A DNA stretch of 5,247 bases, taken from NCBI GenBank assembly GCA_020435885.1, contig JAGQYU010000227.1, positions 1-5,247 on the forward strand. Reading direction: 5' to 3'. Below the pieces are notes generated by a model. The model did no database searches and was not told where the DNA came from. It was given only the letters and a program-made list of their open reading frames with translations. The position numbers and the translations under genes are program-made. Position 1 is the first letter of the stretch; every line of letters begins with the position of its first letter. Source of the DNA: Flavobacteriaceae bacterium. GTDB lineage: Bacteria > Bacteroidota > Bacteroidia > Flavobacteriales > Flavobacteriaceae. Shown here one piece after another: positions 1 to 5,247 of this stretch.

Positions 1-433
1 CATACGTTTTGTAAAGTGATTCTTTAGCTTTAGAAAAATCTTTCTCTTGATATTCTTTAATACCTTTTTGGGACACATCTCCAATTAGGCTGTTTAACAT
101 TGGCTCGGCCTCAACTGTATATTTAGCTTTACCTGTTTCTTTTTCATAAGTTATAAGGTCTTGAAAAGATTTTGCAGCCACGTCATAAGCATTGGCATCT
201 AAAGAAGGATTCTTTTTGGCAATATCATAATACGTTTGAGCTTTAAGAAAATAAAATTTAGACCTAAGTTTTTCATCGTTTGCTATAACAGATTCTGCTT
301 GATCTACAGCAGATTTAGCAGCAGTAAGATCACCGCTCTTCAATGCTTTTTCTGCAGCTTTCAGCTCGTCTTTTTGAGCGAATGTTGACAAACTCATTGC
401 AACTGCCAACATTAATAATAGTTGTTTTTTCAT
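1..433 (-). CDS. Secreted TPR-like repeat protein, C-terminus outside window
   Basis: The reading frame opens at an ATG at 433-431 and stays open to the window edge, giving 144 residues with the rest missing. It begins with a typical Sec signal peptide: MKK, a hydrophobic stretch at about residues 4-16, then STFAQK with likely cleavage after Ala19, so the mature protein would be exported to the periplasm or beyond. The mature part is helical and rich in Lys, Glu and Ala. It looks like degenerate tetratricopeptide repeats: helix pairs at about 22-52 (with LKSGDLTAAKSAVDQAESV) and 56-96 (with FLKAQTYYDIA), and the start of another at about 118-144 (GIKEYQEKDFSKAKESLYK). TPR proteins usually serve as protein-binding scaffolds, and no enzymatic motif is visible. 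It starts 17 bases after the gyrA stop and is probably the second gene of that operon. No Shine-Dalgarno sequence precedes it, which is normal for Bacteroidota. I do not recognise a specific gene name and assign no function beyond exported repeat protein. Confidence 0.85.
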   Translation of the reverse strand, partial: MKKQLLLMLAVAMSLSTFAQKDELKAAEKALKSGDLTAAKSAVDQAESVIANDEKLRSKFYFLKAQTYYDIAKKNPSLDANAYDVAAKSFQDLITYEKETGKAKYTVEAEPMLNSLIGDVSQKGIKEYQEKDFSKAKESLYKTY

Positions 434-450
434 TTTTAAATTCAAATTAA
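434..450 (-). other. 17-base gyrA to TPR-gene spacer
   Basis: The spacer between the gyrA stop codon and the ATG of the TPR-like gene is all A/T except one G on the coding strand (TTAATTTGAATTTAAAA). It has no hairpin or T-run that would end transcription and no room for a full promoter, so the two genes are most likely read from one transcript. There is no purine-rich Shine-Dalgarno sequence; start selection presumably depends on an unstructured A/T-rich leader, as is usual in Bacteroidota. Confidence 0.7.
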
Positions 451-2970
451 TTATTCTTCAGTGTTTGTTGTTTGTTCTGACTCGTTATTTTCAATTTCCG
501 TGCCATTATCATTTTCGGCATCTTCGTTTTCATCTTCATGCATCACTTTAGCAACTGCAGCAATGGCATCGTCTTCTTTAATATTGATCAATCTAACACC
601 TTGTGTTGCTCTACCCATCACTCTTAGATCAGCCACCGCCAATCTAATAGTAATACCTGATTTATTGATGATCATCAGATCATCTTCATCAGATACATTC
701 TTAATGGCCACTAAGTTACCTGTTTTTGAAGTAATATTAATGGTTTTTACTCCTTTTCCTCCTCTATTGGTAATTCTATAGTCTTCAAGGCTTGAACGTT
801 TACCGTAACCTTTTTCGGAAACTACCAATATATCACTGTTCAAATCGTTTACGGAAATCATACCTACAACTTCATCGTTATCATCTGCCAAAGTAATTCC
901 CCTAACTCCGGATGCGCTCCTTCCCATTGGTCTGGTCTTATTTTCCTCAAAACGAATAGCCTTACCGGATTTTACTGCAATAAGAATTTCACTATTACCA
1001 TCAGTAAGTTTTGCTTCTAATAATTCATCATCTTCCCTAATGGTTATGGCATTAATACCATTAGCTCTTGGCCTTGAGTATTGTTCTAACAAGGTTTTTT
1101 TAGTTATACCTTTTTTAGTAACCATTACCACATAATTGTTATTCACATATTCCTCATCTTTAAGGTCTTGTGTGCAGATAAATGCTTTAACCTTATCATC
1201 CGGTTCAATGTTTATAAGGTTTTGTATTGCACGCCCTTTAGATGTTTTGCTACCTTCCGGAATTTCGTACACACGCATCCAGAACACTTTTCCTTTCTGG
1301 GTAAAGAAAAGCATATATTGGTGATTGGTAGCTACATATAGATGCTCTAAGAAATCTTCATTTCTAGTTGCAACACCTTTTTGACCACGCCCTCCTCTAT
1401 TTTGAACTTTATATTCATCTAAATTAGTACGTTTGATATAACCGGCATGTGAAATTGTTACTACCACGTTAGAATCGGCTATCATATCTTCAATACTCAC
1501 ATCACCACCTGCATATTCAATAACAGAACGTCTTTCATCACCATACTTTTCTTTAATCTCCACTAGCTCATCTTTGATGATCTGCATTCTGCGAGATTCA
1601 TTTGCCAAAATATCTTTAAGATCTTCAATCAATTTCATTACTTCTTCATATTCTGATCTCAATTTATCTTGCTCTAAACCAGTTAGCTGACGCAATCTCA
1701 TTTCAACTATTGCTTTAGCTTGAATTTCACTCAACTTAAAGCGTTCAATCAAATTATCTCTAGCTTCATCTGCATTACTGGAAGCTCTTATAATTTTAAT
1801 TACTTCATCAATGTTATCAGATGCAATTATTAAACCTTCTAAAATGTGAGCACGTGCTTCAGCTTTAGCAAGTTCAAACTGGCTTCTTCTGGTAACAACT
1901 TCATGTCTATGATCAACAAAATACTTGATCAACTGCTTTAGGTTCAATAATTCCGGCCTTCCATTAACTAAGGCAATGTTATTGACACTGAATGAAGTTT
2001 GAAGCGCCGTATATTTAAAAAGTTTGTTGAGTACTATATTTGGAATAGCATCTCTTTTAAGCACATATACTAAACGGCGACCTTTTCTGCTTGTTTCATC
2101 TCTAACAGAAGATATTCCTTCAATTTTCTTCTCATTAACCAGATCAGCCGTTTTCTTTAATAATTCAGCTCCATTAACCTGATATGGCAACTCCGTTACG
2201 ATGATACAATCTCTACCATTTACCTCTTCAAAAATAGTCTTGGCACGCATCACAATACGTCCTCTACCTGTATGGAAAGCATCTTTTACACCTTCGTAGC
2301 CATAGATAATACCTCCTGTTGGAAAATCAGGAGCTTTAACGTATTTCATCAGCTCATCGATCTCAATTTCTTTGTTATCAATGTAAGCAATTGTTCCATC
2401 AATTACCTCTGAGAGATTATGTGGGGCCATATTTGTGGCCATACCTACCGCAATACCAGATGAGCCATTTACCAATAAACTGGGTATTCTTGTTGGAAGT
2501 ACAACAGGTTCTTGTAATGTATCATCAAAATTTAAACGGTGGTCAACGGTATCTTTTTCGATATCAGATAACATTTCTTCTGATATTTTGTTCATACGCA
2601 CCTCTGTATAACGCATTGCTGCAGGGCTATCACCATCAGCAGATCCAAAATTTCCTTGTCCGTCAACCATCATATATCGCATGCTCCAATCCTGAGCCAT
2701 ACGCACCATTGCATCGTATACTGAAGTATCTCCATGAGGGTGGTATTTACCTAAAACCTCCCCTACCACTCTTGCTGATTTTTTATGTGCACCCGTTGCT
2801 CTGATCCCTAATTCATGCATACCAAAAAGTACTCTTCTGTGTACGGGTTTTAAACCATCTCGTACATCCGGTAATGCTCTTGACACAATCACTGACATTG
2901 AATAATCAATGTACGATGATTTCATCTCATCTTCAATGTTAATAGGAATCAATTTTTCTCCTTCTGCCAT
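451..2970 (-). CDS. gyrA: DNA gyrase subunit A
   Basis: This is the DNA-cleaving and DNA-wrapping subunit of gyrase, which with GyrB forms a cytoplasmic A2B2 complex that adds negative supercoils using ATP. The 839 residues are complete (E. coli GyrA has 875). The breakage-reunion domain covers about residues 8-495. The catalytic tyrosine is Tyr121 in AAMRYTE, preceded by Arg120. The quinolone region (about 66-105) reads HPHGDTSVYDA, with Thr82 and Asp86 at the E. coli Ser83 and Asp87 positions. A coiled-coil segment lies at about 350-480. The C-terminal wrapping domain (about 497-810) has six beta-pinwheel blades starting near 500, 550, 611, 659, 711 and 762. The GyrA box QNRGGRG at 523-529 marks this as gyrase rather than ParC. 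A second box-like TNRGGKG lies at 734-740. Residues 811-839 form an acidic tail with 13 Asp/Glu and no Lys/Arg. The start is supported by the MAEGEKLIPINIEDEMKSSY opening typical of the family. The leader GAAAAAACTT has no real Shine-Dalgarno sequence. Confidence 0.98.
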   Translation of the reverse strand: MAEGEKLIPINIEDEMKSSYIDYSMSVIVSRALPDVRDGLKPVHRRVLFGMHELGIRATGAHKKSARVVGEVLGKYHPHGDTSVYDAMVRMAQDWSMRYMMVDGQGNFGSADGDSPAAMRYTEVRMNKISEEMLSDIEKDTVDHRLNFDDTLQEPVVLPTRIPSLLVNGSSGIAVGMATNMAPHNLSEVIDGTIAYIDNKEIEIDELMKYVKAPDFPTGGIIYGYEGVKDAFHTGRGRIVMRAKTIFEEVNGRDCIIVTELPYQVNGAELLKKTADLVNEKKIEGISSVRDETSRKGRRLVYVLKRDAIPNIVLNKLFKYTALQTSFSVNNIALVNGRPELLNLKQLIKYFVDHRHEVVTRRSQFELAKAEARAHILEGLIIASDNIDEVIKIIRASSNADEARDNLIERFKLSEIQAKAIVEMRLRQLTGLEQDKLRSEYEEVMKLIEDLKDILANESRRMQIIKDELVEIKEKYGDERRSVIEYAGGDVSIEDMIADSNVVVTISHAGYIKRTNLDEYKVQNRGGRGQKGVATRNEDFLEHLYVATNHQYMLFFTQKGKVFWMRVYEIPEGSKTSKGRAIQNLINIEPDDKVKAFICTQDLKDEEYVNNNYVVMVTKKGITKKTLLEQYSRPRANGINAITIREDDELLEAKLTDGNSEILIAVKSGKAIRFEENKTRPMGRSASGVRGITLADDNDEVVGMISVNDLNSDILVVSEKGYGKRSSLEDYRITNRGGKGVKTINITSKTGNLVAIKNVSDEDDLMIINKSGITIRLAVADLRVMGRATQGVRLINIKEDDAIAAVAKVMHEDENEDAENDNGTEIENNESEQTTNTEE

Positions 2971-3025
2971 AAGTTTTTTCTAATTTTTAATGTTAATTAA
3001 ACCAGCTAGCAATATACAACATTTA

Positions 3026-3053
3026 TAGCCTTTTGAAGTTATATAAAAGGCTA
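3026..3053. repeat. Perfect 9-bp inverted repeat upstream of gyrA
   Basis: TAGCCTTTT at 3026-3034 is exactly complementary to AAAAGGCTA at 3045-3053, with a 10-base spacer. It lies 55 bases upstream of the gyrA start codon and 141 bases upstream of clpC. Because it sits between divergent starts it cannot be a terminator for either gene. It could be an operator dyad, or a stem-loop in the gyrA 5' leader if transcription begins to the right of 3053. The octamer AAAAGGCT recurs at 3089-3096. The sequence shows the repeat directly; any function is inference. Confidence 0.6.
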
Positions 3054-3120
3054 ATTATTATCAATTTTTATTAACAATCAATATGGCAAAAAGGCTTGTT
3101 TTTCATGACATTATGTACAT

Positions 3121-3146
3121 GTTAAAAGTTAGGTACGACTTTTGAC
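3121..3146. repeat. Imperfect dyad overlapping probable clpC -33 element
   Basis: GTTAAAAGT at 3121-3129 faces ACTTTTGAC at 3138-3146 across an 8-base spacer; eight of nine positions pair, with one mismatch at 3123/3144. The right arm contains the TTTTG/TTGAC that is the best candidate for the upstream promoter element of clpC, so a protein bound here would be well placed to repress or modulate clpC. The arms are A/T-rich and such a dyad can occur by chance, so confidence in a regulatory role is low. Confidence 0.35.
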
Positions 3147-3176
3147 GTATTATATTAAAAATTTCTTATAACTTTA
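3141..3176 (+). promoter_or_regulatory. Candidate clpC promoter
   Basis: The Bacteroidota primary sigma factor prefers TTTG near -33 and TAnnTTTG near -7. Here TTTG is at 3141-3144 and TAACTTTA at 3169-3176 matches seven of eight positions of the -7 element. The gap of 24 bases is slightly longer than usual. The same stretch can be read as a classical pair, TTGACG at 3142-3147 and TTATAA at 3166-3171, with an 18-base spacer. Either reading puts the transcript start near 3180, leaving a short leader of about 15 bases with no Shine-Dalgarno sequence. Confidence 0.35.
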
Positions 3177-3194
3177 CAATATAAATATATATTT

Positions 3195-5247
3195 ATGGAC
3201 GAAAATTTTTCACCAAAAGTTAAGGATGTAATTGCATACAGTAGAGAGGAAGCATTGCGATTGGGGCATGATTTTATCGGTACTGAGCATTTAATGTTGG
3301 GCATACTGCGTAAAGCCAATGGAGAAGCTATTGATATTTTAAATGCTTTGGATGTTGATTTGGTGATGCTTAGAAAAAAGATTGAAGCGCTGAATCCTTC
3401 CAATACAGATACATCTACTGGTAACGATAAAAAAAGTTTACACCTAACAAAACAGGCTGAAAAGGCACTGAAAACTACCTTCTTAGAGAAAAAGTTATTA
3501 AAAAGTCCTGCTGTCAGTACTGCACATTTGCTGTTATGTATTCTACGAAATGAAAACGATCCGACCACTAAATTGCTTAATAAATTTGATATTGATTACA
3601 ATGAAGTAAAATCGGTTTTCAGTCAACTATTTATGGAAGAAGATATTACGGAAAGTCCTAAGGCAGAATCTTCTAGAGATGAAGATTTTGATGAACCAAG
3701 GCAAAACCCGTACGAAGGTTCTAAACAAACCAAATCAGGGGCTAAATCAAAAACACCTGTATTAGATAATTTTGGCAGAGACCTTACCCAATTGGCTGAA
3801 GAAGGCAAGTTAGACCCTGTTGTGGGGCGTGCTAAAGAAATAGAGCGCATCTCACAAATCTTAAGTAGACGTAAAAAAAACAATCCTATCCTAATTGGCG
3901 AGCCTGGTGTTGGTAAATCTGCTATAGCCGAAGGGTTAGCACTCAGAATCATTCAAAGAAAGGTTTCAAGAATACTTTTCAACAAACGTATTGTTTCTCT
4001 TGATCTGGCTAGTTTGGTGGCAGGGACTAAGTATAGAGGCCAGTTTGAAGAGCGTATGAAAGCTTTAATGAATGAGTTAGAAAAAAATGATGATATTATC
4101 CTTTTTATCGATGAAATTCACACAATAGTAGGTGCCGGTGGCGCTACAGGCTCGCTAGACGCATCAAATATGTTCAAACCTGCATTGGCAAGAGGTGAAA
4201 TTCAATGTATCGGCGCTACAACTCTGGATGAATTCCGTCAACACATAGAAAAAGATGGAGCTTTAGAACGTCGTTTCCAAAAAGTAATGGTTGAACCCAC
4301 TTCTATTGATGAAACTATTCAAATATTACATAATATCAAAGATAAATATGAAAATCATCATAATGTAACCTATACGGATGAGGCTATTGAGGCTTGTGTG
4401 AAGCTAACAAGCAGATACATGACAGACCGTTTCTTACCGGACAAAGCTATCGATGCCTTGGACGAAGCTGGTTCTAGAATTCACATCACCAATATTGTAG
4501 TTCCAAAACAAATCTTAGAACTAGAAAAACAATTAGAAGAAGTAAGAGAGCAAAAGAATAATGTAGTTAAGAGTCAAAAATATGAAGAAGCTGCTCGCTT
4601 AAGGGATGATGAAAAACGTTTGGAAAAAGACCTGACAGCTGCTCAGCAAGAATGGGAGGATCAGTCTAAACTTCATAAAGAAGTAGTAACTGAAGATAAT
4701 GTTGCCGAAGTCGTTTCTATGATGACAGGGATTCCTGTCAATAGAATTGCCGAAGCTGAAAGTTCTCGCCTAGCCAACTTACATGACATGATCAAAGGCA
4801 AAGTTATTGGTCAAGATGAGGCAGTAAGCAAAGTTGTAAAAGCAATTCAACGAAACAGAGTAGGTTTAAAAGACCCTAATAAACCAATAGGTTCATTTAT
4901 TTTCTTAGGCCAAACCGGTGTTGGTAAAACGCAATTGGCAAAAGTATTAGCCCAAGAACTATTTGATTCCCCTGATGCGCTTGTAAGAATTGATATGAGT
5001 GAATACATGGAGAAATTTGCCATTTCTCGTTTGATAGGTGCGCCTCCAGGGTATGTTGGTTATGAAGAAGGTGGTCAACTTACTGAAAAAATACGTCGCA
5101 AACCCTATGCTGTTGTTTTACTAGATGAAATCGAAAAAGCACATCCAGATGTGTTTAATATGTTACTTCAAATTTTAGATGATGGCTATATTACTGACAG
5201 CTTAGGAAGAAAAATTGACTTCAGGCATACTATCATCATTATGACCT
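3195..5247 (+). CDS. clpC: ClpC, AAA+ unfoldase of ClpCP protease (3' end outside window)
   Basis: ClpC is a class I Hsp100 ATPase that forms cytoplasmic hexamers, unfolds proteins and threads them into ClpP. The window carries 684 residues; flavobacterial ClpC is around 850, so about 160 are missing. The N-domain (1-145) has two Clp_N repeats, at about 5-38 and 82-115, followed by a charged linker at 147-187. The first AAA+ module has Walker A GEPGVGKS (235-242), pore-loop Tyr280 in GTKYRGQFEER, Walker B ILFIDE (302-307) and arginine fingers Arg359/Arg360 in LERRF. The short coiled-coil middle region (about 436-500) holds a UVR motif at about 460-480 (QKYEEAARLRDDEKRLEKDL), which marks ClpC rather than ClpB or ClpA. 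The second AAA+ module has Walker A GQTGVGKT (572-579), pore loop GYVGY (619-623) and Walker B VVLLDE (640-645). The ClpP-docking loop would follow and is not visible. The ATG fits the family opening (MDENFSPKVKDVIAYS). The gene is divergent from gyrA. The frame is intact up to the window edge. Confidence 0.97.
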   Translation, partial: MDENFSPKVKDVIAYSREEALRLGHDFIGTEHLMLGILRKANGEAIDILNALDVDLVMLRKKIEALNPSNTDTSTGNDKKSLHLTKQAEKALKTTFLEKKLLKSPAVSTAHLLLCILRNENDPTTKLLNKFDIDYNEVKSVFSQLFMEEDITESPKAESSRDEDFDEPRQNPYEGSKQTKSGAKSKTPVLDNFGRDLTQLAEEGKLDPVVGRAKEIERISQILSRRKKNNPILIGEPGVGKSAIAEGLALRIIQRKVSRILFNKRIVSLDLASLVAGTKYRGQFEERMKALMNELEKNDDIILFIDEIHTIVGAGGATGSLDASNMFKPALARGEIQCIGATTLDEFRQHIEKDGALERRFQKVMVEPTSIDETIQILHNIKDKYENHHNVTYTDEAIEACVKLTSRYMTDRFLPDKAIDALDEAGSRIHITNIVVPKQILELEKQLEEVREQKNNVVKSQKYEEAARLRDDEKRLEKDLTAAQQEWEDQSKLHKEVVTEDNVAEVVSMMTGIPVNRIAEAESSRLANLHDMIKGKVIGQDEAVSKVVKAIQRNRVGLKDPNKPIGSFIFLGQTGVGKTQLAKVLAQELFDSPDALVRIDMSEYMEKFAISRLIGAPPGYVGYEEGGQLTEKIRRKPYAVVLLDEIEKAHPDVFNMLLQILDDGYITDSLGRKIDFRHTIIIMT

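Larger units (their letters stand above)
2971..3194. promoter_or_regulatory. Divergent gyrA/clpC intergenic regulatory region
   Basis: These 224 bases separate two start codons pointing away from each other, so the promoters of both gyrA (leftward) and clpC (rightward) should lie here. I see no open reading frame or RNA gene. The region is very A/T-rich and holds a perfect 9-bp inverted repeat at 3026-3053, a further copy of the same octamer at 3089-3096, and an imperfect dyad at 3121-3146. For gyrA no clear Bacteroidota promoter stands out. The best I can offer is TTTTTG on the minus strand at 3092-3087 followed by TAAAAATTG at 3070-3062, which has a short spacing and an imperfect -7 element and is therefore weak. 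Neither a CIRCE element (TTAGCACTC-N9-GAGTGCTAA) nor a tandem CtsR heptad is present. Confidence 0.8.

Noticed and set aside
461..781. 106-codon plus-strand open frame opposite the gyrA 3' end
   Set aside because: Antisense shadow; its Ser/Leu-rich product mirrors the gyrA codons, and gyrA is intact there.
1136..1324. 62-codon plus-strand open frame opposite the middle of the GyrA C-terminal domain
   Set aside because: Short antisense shadow of gyrA without independent signals.
2391..2804. 137-codon plus-strand open frame across gyrA
   Set aside because: Antisense shadow of a highly conserved gyrA region with an implausible Leu/Tyr/Pro-rich protein; no leader or promoter.
2993..3000. TTAATTAA palindrome just upstream of gyrA
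   Set aside because: A simple A/T palindrome with no symmetric extension; no support for a binding site.
3113..3120. ATGTACAT 8-bp palindrome in the intergenic region
   Set aside because: Short, A/T-rich and not extended by flanking symmetry; expected by chance in such sequence.
3140..3146. GTCAAAA on the minus strand, resembling one CtsR heptad
   Set aside because: CtsR needs two tandem heptads three bases apart; the second is absent, and CtsR is not expected in Bacteroidota.
3936..3944. TTAGCACTC, identical to the left half of the CIRCE heat-shock operator
   Set aside because: It lies inside the clpC coding region (Leu-Ala-Leu codons after Walker A), and no GAGTGCTAA follows at the required spacing.
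3155..3952. Minus-strand open frames of 137 and 109 codons opposite the start of clpC
   Set aside because: Both are antisense to the clearly coding ClpC N-domain and first ATPase module; their products show no recognisable features.
4908..4931. Gln instead of the usual Pro in the second ClpC Walker A (GQTGVGKT)
   Set aside because: All catalytic Walker A residues (G, GKT) are intact, and from memory flavobacterial ClpC proteins normally read GQTGVGKT, so this is a lineage trait and not a defect.

Overview
The window is an AT-rich stretch of ordinary bacterial chromosome, most probably from a marine-type member of the Flavobacteriaceae (Bacteroidota). Three things point there. The GyrA and ClpC proteins have a Bacteroidota flavour (GyrA with HPHGDTSVYDA in the quinolone region; ClpC with GQTGVGKTQ as its second Walker A). 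The signal peptide of the small downstream protein ends in FAQK. None of the three start codons has a Shine-Dalgarno sequence, only A/T-rich leaders, as is normal in this phylum.

Layout: positions 1-433 (minus strand) hold the first 144 codons of a secreted TPR-like protein that runs off the left edge. Positions 451-2970 (minus) hold a complete gyrA, DNA gyrase subunit A, 839 residues. Only 17 bases separate the gyrA stop from the TPR-like start, so the two are probably co-transcribed, gyrA first. Positions 2971-3194 are a 224-base divergent intergenic region. Positions 3195-5247 (plus) hold the first 684 codons of clpC, the AAA+ unfoldase of the ClpCP protease, which runs off the right edge.

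The intergenic region must hold the start signals for both transcription units. It contains a perfect 9-bp inverted repeat (AGCCTTTT type) with a third copy of the same octamer 36 bases away. It also has a near-palindrome (8 of 9 paired positions) overlapping the likely -33 element of clpC, and a reasonable Bacteroidota-type -7 element just upstream of clpC. No CtsR operator or CIRCE element was found in front of clpC.

I see no mobile element, CRISPR array, RNA gene, prophage or defence system, and no sign of an undescribed system. The genes are housekeeping: gyrase sets DNA supercoiling, ClpC unfolds proteins for degradation, and the exported TPR-like protein has no assigned job. The points worth a second look are the dyads between gyrA and clpC, the unexplained TPR-like protein tied to gyrA, the second GyrA-box-like motif and acidic tail of GyrA, and the question of what partner the ClpC UVR motif serves.
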